Shown: positions 9,525-18,622 of the stretch, piece by piece
How positions within the stretch are numbered: position 1 is the first letter of the stretch
Layout of the letters: every line of letters begins with the position of its first letter
NCBI GenBank assembly: GCA_033557675.1
Contig: JAWQRM010000386.1
Location: 1 to 23,360 of the forward strand
Direction: 5' to 3'
Origin: Coptodactyla brooksi
Lineage: Eukaryota; Arthropoda; Insecta; Coleoptera; Scarabaeidae
Length of the DNA stretch: 23,360 nt
Made by a program: the position numbers and the translations under genes
Notes under the pieces: generated by a model
The model's input: the letters and a program-made list of their open reading frames with translations, nothing else
Told to the model about the DNA's origin: nothing
Database searches by the model: none

Positions 9525-12500
9525 ATGGAGCCCACTTTTGTGATCTCACGCTGCCAAACAGTTATTGACATCACCTTAGCCACTCTAGGTATTTCGAATC
9601 GGATCCAGAACTGGGAAGTCTCGGAACTTGTCTCTATGTCTGACCACAGATGGATCACTTTTGACCTTGGAACGTACCAAGGGGTAAGTAAACTTGGTCG
9701 CGATCCCAAGCAAACAGATGTTCGGGAGTTCCAGGGGTTCCTAACGAAGGAGCGTGATAAGACGGCAATTCTTCAGCCACACAGCATCCGTGAACTGGAA
9801 ACTATGGCTATATTTCTTAGCAACTCCCTGATGGTAGCATACAGGAAAGCCTGTCCCCTGAAGAAAACTGCTGACTCAGGAAGGGCTACCCATTTGTGGA
9901 CCTCAGAGCTAGGTAACCTGAAGAAGCAGACAAGAATGGCGTACAACAAACCTAAGTACACCAAACTAAGCTCCAACTGGGCCGCCTACAAGAGCAGTCT
10001 TTCAGAGTACAAAAAAACTATTCGGCAAAATCAAAGGAGGGCTTGGAAGAGTTACTGTGACACAATTACAGACTGCTCAGAGCTTTTCCAACTAAAGAAG
10101 GTGATCGCTAAAGATTCCACGCCACAAATAGGTTTCTTGAAGAGGGCTGGTTGCAGTTTCATCAGCAGCCCTCTGGAAAGCCTGCAACTATTAATGAATA
10201 CTCATTTTACAGGCAATTGCAACCCTTCCTCACCCGGTGTGGAGGAAGACAGGACAACTGCTACTGACGAGGACTGGGATATTGCACGCCAGGTCACAGA
10301 GAGCAGTAAGGTCAGGTGGGCCATTACCAACTTCTCACCCTACAAATTCCCAGGTCCGGATGGTATCGTACCAGCCCTTCTTCAGTGGGCGTTGGATGAC
10401 ATCATCACATTCCTGGAGAAGATTTACTCAGCTTGCCTGGCCTTGCGTTACATCCCTTCTAAGTAGAGAAAAGTCACTGCAACATTTATCCCTAAACCGG
10501 GAAAGCAGTACACTCAGTTACACTCTGAAGTTTTTCGGCCAATAAGGCTCTCATCATGCTTTGTCAAGGCATTAGAGAGACTATGTGACCGCTATATTAG
10601 GGATGAGATACTATCTGCTATGCCGCTTTATCCCAACCAACACGCATATACCCAAGGCAAATCTACTATTAGAGCATTGCTAGATGTGGTCAGTTGCGTA
10701 GAAAGATCATTGGAACGTAGGTAAACAACCTTGGGAGTTTTATTGATATAGAAGGTGCTTTTGATCGTACTACTTTCGCCAGCATCAAAGCTACCCTTTT
10801 GCAGAGGACAGTACTAGCAGTAGTTGCTGGATGGATTTCTACTATGTTAGCTAACAGGACGGTTAGTGTAAAGATAGGAAAATCTACTGTTGAAAAGGTC
10901 ATGGTAGCAGGCTGTCCTCAAGGCGGAGTGTTGTCACCACTCCTATGGAACCTGAGTTTGGATAGTCTTATACGTAAACTGTCCTCGTTAATGGGAAACA
11001 CGAAAACATCCTTTGTGGCAGGAAGCACTCAACATTGTCGAGACGTGGTGCAGAGGACATTCTTTGTCAGTGAATCCGGTAAAGACTGAAATGGTACTCT
11101 TCACTAGAACACGCAACGTAGGCAGCCTTAGGCTCCCCAGCTACGATAACTTTCAGTTGTCCATATCGAAGAAGATGAAATATATTGGAGTTATCCTTGA
11201 CAGCAGACTAACTTGGAACTCACATCTAGAAAACAGAGTGCAAAAGGCCAGTATTGCGTTTGGCCAATGTCGCAGAGCTATCGGAAGGACTTGGGGTCTC
11301 TCACCTAAGATAGTAATGTTGATTTACAAAACAGTCATTAGACCAAGAATCTGGTGGAATACAACCAAACAGACCACTGCTGCTGGAAAATGAGGCAAGG
11401 TACAAAGACTGGCATGCCTTAGTATAACAGATGCCATGCGATCTAGCCCAACTGTTGCAATGGAAAACATGCTCCTCCTACCACTACTTGATGTTTACAT
11501 CGAGGAGCTGGTGTTAACAGCAATGATTAATGACTACGCACGGTGGGTTACAACTGGGATGATACTCGTTGGGGGAAATGGTACAGACTGTGGAGGGCTG
11601 CATTTGATAAAACTCCTCTCCTACAGTGCTCAGTGCTGTACCGACAGCATGTCGCCCCGCTACGTCTTTTATAGATATTACAACACCAATATTGGTGATG
11701 ATACTGTAAACTGTACAGGTAGCATCAAGATCTACACAGATGGATCCAAAAGAAAGAACGGTGCAGGGGGCGGGGGTTTTCTCATATGATCTTCGGCTCC
11801 GGCAGTTCCTACTATTGAGCAGGTTTACTACTGTCCTACAGGCAGAATTGGTCGCCATTCACACTGCGGCGGAGTGTATTACACAACGCAGTATTACAGG
11901 TAAGAACATAATGATACTTACTGATAGTAAACCTTCTATTCTAGTACTTCGAAGATACCAATAGTCTTCCAAGTTGCTGGTGGAAGGTCATGATGCTCTG
12001 GTACAGGCGTCATACCACAACAGTGTAACTCTGTTGGATTAAGGGGCATAACGGAGCTCTAGGCAATGAGCATGTGGACAAGCTAGCCCGTAGGGCAGCA
12101 GCTCGCACTGCTTGCGCACCCGAGCCTGTGATTGCACCCACCAACAGCACCGTGATTACTCTAATCAAGTCCAGAACCCTTGAGAAGTTTTAGATCCGAT
12201 GGGACCGAGCACCTGGTTGTCCTCTAGCCAAGGAAATTATGACCTATCCTAGCGAAAAGTATACCAGGAGACTATTACAGCTATCTAGGAAGAACCGCCT
12301 CATCACTGGATTTTTCACAGGACACTGTGCGGTACGGAAGCATTTGTTTAATATGCGACTGGTGGAAAAGTCTACGTGTAGATTCTATGAGTAGAACGAG
12401 GACACGGTAAGACATATTCTGTGCGAATGCCCGGCCCTGGAGCAACTCAGGGCTAATATCCTAGGGGAATCGTGGCCGACCGCTGTTGGAATCGGGAGCA

Positions 12501-12562
12501 CTCCTCTGGGCTCTGTCTTAGCCTTTGCGAAAGCAATGAGCTGGTTGACTCAACCAGAGTGA
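9525..12562 (+). pseudogene. LINE ORF2: endonuclease end, reverse transcriptase, RNase H, zinc knuckle
   Basis: The ORF2 relic begins inside the APE-type endonuclease; only its C-terminal part remains, ending in the catalytic-region motif MSDHRWITFDL (about 9636-9670). RT motifs follow: FPGPDG (10350), FIPKPGK (10483) just after a TAG in place of Trp (10464), FRPIRLSS, a TAA at 10721, motif A FIDIEGAFD (10742) after a frameshift, and GCPQGGVLSPLLW (10910). The YADD box is gone: frame and sequence jump near 11005-11018 straight to EALNIVETWCRG. The thumb (YIGVILDSRLTWNSHLE, 11171) is followed by another deletion near 11345. RNase H shows YTDGS (11735), AELVAIH (11849), LTDSKPS and WIKGHNGALGNEHVDKL (12035). 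A C-terminal cysteine motif ends HILCECPAL (12416). Stops also occur at 12192 and 12392. TGA at 12560 ends the frame. It is non-functional. Confidence 0.9.
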
Positions 12563-12650
12563 GTGTTGGGAGGATGCACAAGGGGCCCGCTGGGGCTTAA
12601 GTGCTGTAGGAATTTCCTACCCTCCCACATCCATACATACATACATACAT
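12563..12650 (+). other. LINE 3' UTR and (CATA)n tail
   Basis: The 3' UTR is only about 65 bp. It can fold with GGGAGG (12568-12573) against CCTCCC (12621-12626) enclosing a perfect stem GTAGGAA/TTCCTAC (12606-12620). The tail is CAT-CCATACATACATACATACAT (12628-12650). A stem just before a simple-repeat tail is what a LINE reverse transcriptase could recognise when it primes on its own RNA; that role is inferred. Confidence 0.7.
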
Positions 12651-12790
12651 TTGTTTTTCAAAAGAATTTTTTTCTTTTCAAAAAATTTTTCTTCCTTCGA
12701 AAATTTTTCTCAAATTACAAAAAAAACGGAAAACAGAAACGGAATGAATAACTGCTCAGTATCATCCTTTTCTCGTTTTTTGCACGATAT

Positions 12791-12810
12791 GTACCGCCAT
12801 CTAGCGGTAC
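12791..12810. repeat. Perfect inverted repeat with CTCF-like core
   Basis: GTACCGCCATCTAGCGGTAC has 7 bp arms around CATCTA. On the minus strand it contains CCGCTAGATGGCG, one step from the CTCF consensus CCACYAGRKGGCR. A binding site is possible but unproven. Confidence 0.4.
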
Positions 12811-12858
12811 GAGTGAAAAGCGCGCGAATCCTTTTCGTCACACACGCAACAACACTTC

Positions 12859-12890
12859 AAATAGAGACTAGCACAAGCCAGTCTCTATTT
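12859..12890. repeat. 11 bp perfect hairpin
   Basis: AAATAGAGACT and AGTCTCTATTT flank a 10 nt loop. No poly-U run or gene gives it a terminator role, and it is too short for a microRNA precursor. Confidence 0.6.
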
Positions 12891-12952
12891 TTCTAAATAC
12901 CATACTTTTGGTTTAATGGCCTCTGCTCTGTTTTCATTTAATTTATCCTAAC

Positions 12953-12953
12953 A

Positions 12954-12990
<37 letters not shown>
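12953..12990. repeat. (TA)n microsatellite followed by (TG)n
   Basis: An almost pure AT run, interrupted once by TG, passes into TTTGTGTGTGTT. Two copies of TATATGATTAATTAC follow at about 13008 and 13079. Confidence 0.9.
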
Positions 12991-12992
<2 letters not shown>

Positions 12993-13261
12993 GTGTGTTA
13001 ATTAGTTATATATGATTAATTACCCTTCGTATTTTTAATATTATACTAATCTATGTAATATTATAATATTGTACTTAGTATATGATTAATTACAATTAGT
13101 ACATAATTAATTGTACTCTATATATAGAAGGTGTCGAGTGTAAAACTAGCAAACTTAAAACCAGAGGCAGATTGATTCAAACAGAGGAGAAAAGTTGTTC
13201 TGTACCACTTTACAATTTCCGCAACAGTTTTTTTAGATATTAAATATAAGGATCAAAAAGA

Positions 13262-13294
13262 AAAAGGGATTCAAAAAATGTTTGAATCCCTTTT
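13262..13294. repeat. 14 bp perfect hairpin
   Basis: AAAAGGGATTCAAA and TTTGAATCCCTTTT flank a 5 nt loop, and a T-rich run follows. In a bacterium this would read as a terminator; in this eukaryotic setting it is more likely a decayed foldback repeat. Confidence 0.6.
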
Positions 13295-13702
13295 ATTTTT
13301 TTTAACAATTATTTTTTCTTCTAGAACTTCTTCAGACTAGAAGTAGCACAATACTAGATTGTATTGGGGCAGATAGATTAACGAAAGGCCAACGAAGTAA
13401 GAAGAAGAAGCAGATTGTGAAGCAAATGGCCTCAAATGGAACCTGCAGGAACTGATGCTGGAAGAGAGCAACATATGCGTAAGATAACGACGAATGGAGC
13501 AGAATATGAACAAAGCTGTGGGCCATATCGACTTATACAGCGTGACAGTTGTAATTATTGTCATGAAATTGTGTATGTAGTTGTAATATATTACATCCAT
13601 AAGATTGATTTTAAAAACCACTTAATAATTATTCATACATCAAATCCAATTTATATTACGTAGCTTTTTTGTTGAGCAAAATTATTTAAGCATTTATTAT
13701 TA

Positions 13703-13738
13703 TTAACCCCTTGCCACACTTTGATGAGTCAGACTCAT
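13703..13738. repeat. Possible piggyBac-like terminus
   Basis: TTAA is followed by CCCCTTGCC and a perfect inverted motif ATGAGTC-A-GACTCAT (13723-13737). TTAA targets and ends opening with CCC are hallmarks of piggyBac elements. No opposite terminus was found nearby, so this is at best a solo end. Confidence 0.3.
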
Positions 13739-13742
13739 TTTT

Positions 13743-13860
13743 AGCATAAACGGAATACCTGTACATTAAAAAGCAGTTTTAAATTGTGAAGAACTAGATA
13801 TGATGAAACGTATTTGAAACATTTTTTCTAAAAAGAACAATAACAGTTCTAAAATAGTAT
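13743..13860. repeat. Dispersed ~345 bp repeat, fragment C
   Basis: It matches the start of copies A and B: GCATAAACGGAATACCTGTA, AAATTGTGAAGA, TATTTGAAACA, TTTTTTCTAAA and AACAATA. It is cut off where the foldback element at 13863 begins, which suggests the latter inserted into it. Confidence 0.6.
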
Positions 13861-13862
13861 AT

Positions 13863-13979
13863 TGTGTAATAAGTGCGTGAAGCCAACATTTATACACGAA
13901 TGTAATATTTGCGGCCCGAGCCGACGACGAGGGTCACAATATCACAAGTGTATAAATGTCTTCACGCACGTGTTGCACA
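13863..13979. mobile_element. 117 bp foldback MITE
   Basis: The whole segment folds on itself. GTGCGTGAAG-CCA-ACATTTATACAC (13873-13897) pairs with GTGTATAAATGT-CTTCACGCAC (13948-13969) apart from a 3 nt bulge. Outer ends TGTGTAATAA and the complement of TGTTGCACA pair more loosely. Inner arms (GTAATATTTGCGGCCC against the complement of GGGTCACAATATCAC) also pair in part. No target duplication is evident. Confidence 0.75.
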
Positions 13980-14154
13980 TCAAACTTTTCTGCGACTGTA
14001 AATAATACAAATACAAATTAATGTTGAACTATTTTCTCCTTTCTATAATTGTCATTGTTAATAGTGATATTACAGTTTGTTAGATTATTAAACTTAACAT
14101 CTGTAGTTTTCACTAGATTTTGCACTAGATTTTTGTGGAATATGTCCTTCATTC

Positions 14155-14520
14155 TTAATAAATCATAACTTTATTGTACGTGCTTTTATAAATTTTCTTT
14201 GACTTCTGAGGAAATAGAGAAGCACTAATAGTTTTCGCTGCATCCATAATATCCCGATCTTTTCCACTCACCGTGCGGTGAGTGGAAGAGATTGTGTGCT
14301 TCATCAAAGTATCCTTTTTCTGCGCTTCTAGACGAATACTACAATATTTACACCTAATGATAATTCTACCGTTTAACTGAAACCCTTCGTGTTCAAACTC
14401 CTTCACTCTACCAATTAATCCCTTCTTTGGGCGACCTATTTTGACCCGTCTGTCAAATAAATTATGAGCTTCCTCGTTGGAAAGCGAGAAGTGATGAGCC
14501 AATGAATCACAGAACACCAA
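14155..14520 (-). CDS. BED/CGGBP1-like zinc-finger protein, probable hAT transposase N-terminus
   Basis: This is an uninterrupted 121-codon frame. Residues 18-45 are basic and include RRVKIGRPKKG, a possible nuclear signal. A single zinc finger follows at about residues 50-80: CKYC, spacing of about 17 residues, then H-x5-H (KHTISSTH). This C2H2 arrangement with an 'EHEGFQLNGRIIIRCKYC' lead-in resembles the N-terminal DNA-binding finger of CGGBP1 and related hAT transposases. No transposase catalytic region follows it before the stop, though the next frame reads GHIPQKSSAKSSENY, faintly like the segment after the finger in hAT proteins. It is either a truncated hAT relic or a small hAT-derived DNA-binding gene. 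The start at 14520 is only the first ATG; the protein-like part begins within the first ten residues. Confidence 0.55.
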   Translation of the reverse strand: MVFCDSLAHHFSLSNEEAHNLFDRRVKIGRPKKGLIGRVKEFEHEGFQLNGRIIIRCKYCSIRLEAQKKDTLMKHTISSTHRTVSGKDRDIMDAAKTISASLFPQKSKKIYKSTYNKVMIY

Positions 14521-15837
14521 TTAATTTACCTTTTTGTTTGCAACATATAAAATAACAAGATTTCGTGAAAAAGTCAAGCTTTCACTTTTATTCGCATTTA
14601 CTGAAATGTTTCGTATTTATTCGCATCTCTTTCGTAAAAACGAAAATTACATATCCCTACTTATTACCATCAACTTCATAACTAACTCTATATAAAAATG
14701 GCAGCATATTAGCAGCATTGTGCATGAAAAATAACCCTGTGGATCGAAAAAAGTGATTTTTTTCAGTAATCTTGGTAGTGAAACTGATAGAAATCCCTTC
14801 GCGTAATACCTGGAGTGTTCTTACAGCTCATCTCGGCAATTAGCATAAAGAAAATGTTTAATAGGAAAAGAAACATTAGATGTCAAGCTCTTTTACAGCA
14901 GATTTGAATATATATTCAAATCCTTTGCTTTTTGGTCTTTTCTTGCTTGAATTTAATTAATAAAGTTGATATAGTTATTATATCTTTGCCATATATTAGC
15001 ACTTCATGACGGGCTTATCGAGTTCATGGTTTTCCAAGGATTCGAGGCAATCTATTCGCTACAGAAGAAATATGATATAAGTTCGTTTACTTGACACTGT
15101 ACTCCATTTATCGAAAATTTAAAAAATGTGACCAATTTGAAATACAACAAAAATCTTTCTGCATCTTTCAAAATAAATGCAATAATCTTAAGTGAATTCC
15201 ACCTCATGGAAGAAAGGGACTTGGAAAGGTTCGTCGAGCAGTTATTTTCCATTTTTGGTGTGGCGGTGAAAATTATTTAACAAAAAGTAAACTCATAAAA
15301 TGCATTATCCATACTAATGGCAGTACATATATTGACCAGAAAGTTAATGATAATAATAGAATTTATCAGTCGAAGTGAACAGATTCCTAACAGCCAACGA
15401 TTGTCACTAGTTAGTTACGACATCAAAAATATAAAAATATGATTGTTGATAACAAGGTAATCTTTAGCTATCCAGCACTATTTTTCGTGTCTAATAATGA
15501 CATAACCTCTTATCTCGGTCCGCTCTCGTGTTTTGAAAATTTTCAAGAGTTGACAATTTGCAGCTATTAGGAAATAATAAATACATGCGGTACCTTCCCA
15601 AATACATAATAATCAAATAATCGATGCAATGGTGTCACACGCTTTTGAAATAATTGTTCTAATTTTATCTTGTGAAATTCGACTGAACCTTTCAATAGAT
15701 ATCTATCTTTAAATAGACTTACAGATAAAACGTTTTCATACATATACAATTTGTAGTAGTTATCTTAAAATCTTAAAGCATCTATGAACATTTTGTGAAC
15801 GTGGCATAATAGTATTTTATTCATCTGAATTATTATG
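14521..15837. other. AT-rich DNA, no supported gene
   Basis: I find only short frames: minus 15052-15252, minus 15567-15749 and an overlapping plus frame around 15080-15280 that reads SEFHLMEERDLERFVEQLFS. The last looks mildly protein-like but matches no family I know. No long repeats are seen. Confidence 0.35.
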
Positions 15838-16090
15838 GTGACGTTAGTGACGTAGGCGTGGTGGCGTTAATGTGGTATCCGCATAGGTGACAATTAGATG
15901 ACGTTGACACGTGTACCGACGTAACGTTAACCTGAAATTGCTGTGACGTTTACGTGAAATTGACGTAATGTAGGCGTGACATTGACATGACGTCGACGTG
16001 ACTCTAGCGTGAATGACGTTGACCGAAGTGATGAACGACGTTGACATGGGTGATATTGGTGGGAGTGACGTTGGCTTAAAGTTGACGTAC
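15838..16090. repeat. Degenerate minisatellite rich in GACGT
   Basis: Twelve GACGT pentamers occur in about 250 bp, most within TGACGTT, TGACGTA or CGACGT contexts, with variable GTGA/TTGA spacers. The spacing is irregular, so it looks like an old array of a short GTGACGTTGA-type unit. Its 67-codon minus-strand frame is a by-product. TGACGT is the half-site of CREB/ATF factors, but nothing else marks it as regulatory. Confidence 0.75.
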
Positions 16091-16343
16091 TTTACTAAAG
16101 TAATCGTATTTTAGGATTTCTTAAGACCCTATCATCTTGTTTGTAAAGCTTGGAGTGGCTTAACTCTCTACTAGTTTTCTTCCATATCTCTCCGCACTGC
16201 TTCTACCCTGAGTAATTTAATCTCTTTTCGTGTCCACATCATCGCATGTTTTCTCTTCTATAATATCCCCAAGCGGTAAAGAACTTAAGAGTAATAAGTT
16301 AATCATGGAAAATACAGTTTTAAATTTATAGAAGAATATATTC
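16091..16343. other. Unclassified DNA
   Basis: No coding or repeat signal is seen between the GACGT array and the hAT relic. Confidence 0.35.
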
Positions 16344-16444
16344 CAGGTGGCCTCTATAATCTCGGCCTGTGGTTTTGTCACGTATGCTTCGGAGACATAT
16401 TTTGCTCATGGTCTCTCATTAGTTTTGAGAGCTGTTAGTTAGTA

Positions 16445-18073
16445 TCAGAAAACACGTTTGAGTTTTTTGAGCAAATTAGAAGAGTATCCCTCACGATTGA
16501 CTAAAGCTTGTGCTTTAATTTCATATACTTCATCCCGAAAAGTTTGTTCGCACATATAGATAGTCCCGAACATAAAAATTAATCTGCAAACAAATTGCTT
16601 TAAATTTGGAAACTTTTTCCCATCAAAAAATTTATAAAAGTCGACCAAGTTTCCTTCCTTGTATTTATCCTTGATTTGATCGTTAGCTTGAAGATTAATA
16701 ATTTCCATTTCAAATTGAGTTGAAACGTCGGCAACGTTGTCGTCAAATAGATTTTGAAATAGCCGAATTTCCTTTGAATTCATGTCATGATCAGAAAATC
16801 GCTTTTGTAATTCTTGTTTTAAATCCGCGATTACTTTTACTGCAAATCTAGTTGGAAATCGTTCATCAGTTTCTGTATATAATTCGTCACAGCACGGGAA
16901 ATGGGTAAAACTACATTCATTCATCTGACTCGAGCAATATCAGATTTGCGCCGAGGGCGTTTACTTGTGCGAATAAATTACAAATTAAGTTATTTTTACC
17001 CTGGAGCTTTAAGTTTAAGTTATTCGCGTGTCACAACATCTGCAAAAAATGCCAACTTCCAGAACCACTTGGCATCCGATAAAAATGGTTCAGGGTGATT
17101 TTCCCCCGCAAGAAATAAATTAATTTCATTTTTAAACTTAAACAACAGCACTAGCATTTTTCCACAGCTCGGCAGAAACAACTGGTTTCCAAACGCAGCT
17201 CATTTCGACATGCTTTACGCTTTATTTGTGCGCTGTATAATGCTTGTTGATGCATTATACAGTGCACAAAAATTAGTACCGATGTTCCTTCACAAGCTTT
17301 TCTAATTTGTTCCACCACACCGATGTTTGCACCAGACATGTTTCTTCCTGCATCAATTATCACACAATGGAGTCAATTCCAGTCCAAGTTATACATTGTT
17401 AATGTTTTTTGTATTTTTTTGAATATACCTTCTCCAGCTGTGGTGCTGTTTATACTATTAACGGAGGCTAATTCTCGTGTGACATTAAGTTCGTCGTCAA
17501 CTCCACGAACAAAAAAAGTAAAAGTTGTGAGGTATCACTAAGGTATCAGTTGATCTATCCATCGCCAAAGAATACAGAGCGAAACGAGTGTGCCGTATCA
17601 GTAATCTTGTGGAGAATATTGTTTCCAACACCATCAATTCGACGAACAATAGCGAACAACTTTTCTGGGCACAACTTCCCAACAGCTTCCATCATACACT
17701 CTTTAACGATGTTTCCATTCATAAAGGGGTTTCCTTCTATTGCCAACAAATGAACAACTTTCATGCGAACTAAAGTCAATGATTCATTTTCCGAGTTTGC
17801 CTTCCAAAATCAATATTTGCTAAGTACACAAACTACAACGCATTGTTTCACATTTTTCAGTACGCTGCTTGTTCTTAAATTGTGAGTAGGTTCAAGTATG
17901 TTTCAAGTATGTCGATGTAAATTATATTCCTTCATTACAGCAATAGTGTCATTGCAAATTACACATACAGCTTTGCCATTCTTTGACTCCGATTGCACAA
18001 AGAAATATTTTACCCTCCATTCTTCATTCAAAACGCGGCACTCATCATCAACTTTTCTTTTTGTTCTTTCCAT
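16445..18073 (-). pseudogene. GTF2IRD2-like hAT transposase, degenerate
   Basis: The frame starts at ATG 18073-18071. An N-terminal zinc finger (about residues 17-55: EEWRVKYFF, then CVICNDTIAVMKEYNLHRH) is broken by TGA at the place of its last His. Later segments, spread over all three frames, keep family order: VRMKVVHLLAIEGNPFMNG and KECMMEAVGKLCPEK (17772-17655), the first catalytic Asp region LAMDRSTDT (17585), FVRGVDDELNVTRELASV (17510), a TGA, VIIDAGRNMSGANIGVV and HCIMHQQALYSAQIKRK (17363-17210), EINLFLAGE and LSDAKWFWKLAFFADVV (17120-17020), and a 159-codon C-terminal dimerisation region ending at 16445 (FGTIYMCEQTFRDEV). There are at least four frameshifts or gaps and several stops. 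GTF2IRD2 itself is a vertebrate fusion with such a transposase; here only the transposase half is present. Confidence 0.85.
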
Positions 18074-18397
18074 GTTTAAACCTTAAAAAATAACATTAAA
18101 CTCCAAAATAATTAATTTGTAATATATTAAATATGAATTTATACATACCAATTTACAAATAAGTCATGTGCAACAGAACAGAAGACAACAGAAAACAATC
18201 TCGAGATCAACTACAGAGATGCCACATATAACGTTCTCGATTATTTCTTTTTCCCTTCTGCTCACTAATACTAATAGAAAAACAGAATCTGTGTATTCTT
18301 GTACCTTCGCTGTTTGCCAGCCTTCGTACCAATTCGGTAGTTACCGAGCAATGGCCGCAAAACAATACTTTTATTACTGTAAATATAAAACCTTCAC

Positions 18398-18458
18398 GGG
18401 CCGGATAAAGTCACCTGCCGGGCCGGGTCTGGCCCGCGGGCCGTAGTTTTGACATCTG
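18398..18458. repeat. GC-rich terminal segment of the hAT element
   Basis: It is an abrupt island of GGGCC/GGCCC motifs in AT-rich DNA, ending GTAGTTTTGACATCTG. Such ends, with CCGTAGTTTGRCANCYCTG-like sequence, are seen in ZBED/GTF2IRD2-type hAT elements. About 320 bp lie between it and the transposase start. Confidence 0.6.
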
Positions 18459-18622
18459 CTTAGATGAAGCCGAGTTGGTTGGCAAAACGTGCATAGGGCA
18501 ATTAAAATTATTGTTTTGGTGAAGTGGCTACCAGCGATTAGCAAACTGTAGCGGTAGACAAGGTTTTCCAAACTATTCAATTTTTCAATAGTTTTAGTAG
18601 CCGTAGGCGCTTTATTGCAGGA

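Larger units (their letters stand above)
8749..12650 (+). mobile_element. Non-LTR retrotransposon with RNase H (R1/LOA/I-type), deleted and degenerate
   Basis: GC content and codon use rise sharply at about 8749 and drop at about 12651, against AT-rich flanks. The order is 5' region, gag-like ORF1, ORF2 with endonuclease remnant, reverse transcriptase, RNase H, cysteine motif, short 3' UTR and a CATA tail. An RNase H domain after the RT places it in the I/R1/LOA side of the LINE tree; the clade cannot be fixed by eye. A normal element would be longer, and about 0.5-1 kb of internal coding sequence looks missing. Possible imperfect target duplications are TTGTTTTGAAAA (8719) and TTGTTTTTCAAAA (12652), but they lie in low-complexity sequence. 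Confidence 0.92.
16344..18458 (-). mobile_element. hAT element of the GTF2IRD2/ZBED group, defective
   Basis: The 5' end (high coordinates) is a GC-rich segment, 18398-18458. Read on the minus strand it opens CAGATGTCAAAACTACGGCC and contains the palindrome GGCCCGCGGGCC (18431-18442), a design typical of this hAT group. The 3' end is uncertain. CAGGTGGCC at 16344, followed by CGGCCTGTGG, is the best candidate, matching the opposite end loosely. No 8 bp target duplication was found with these limits. Confidence 0.6.

Noticed and set aside
8945..9976. Minus-strand frames across the LINE
   Set aside because: Shadows of ORF1 and ORF2 on the plus strand.
13262..13294. Rho-independent terminator appearance (stem followed by T run)
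   Set aside because: The window is eukaryotic and there is no upstream transcription unit; the structure is reported only as a hairpin.
13330..13560. Plus-strand stretch reading RPTK, then KWNLQELMLEESN and HIDLYS, faintly like the C-terminal tail of an RTE-type reverse transcriptase
   Set aside because: Only spaced single residues match, several stops interrupt it and no RT motifs lie upstream. A frame-tolerant search would decide.
15844..16047. Minus-strand 67-codon frame rich in Thr, Ser, His and Arg
   Set aside because: It is a translation of the GACGT array, not a gene.
16901..17773. Several plus-strand frames across the hAT relic
   Set aside because: They are shadows of the minus-strand transposase, which alone shows family motifs.
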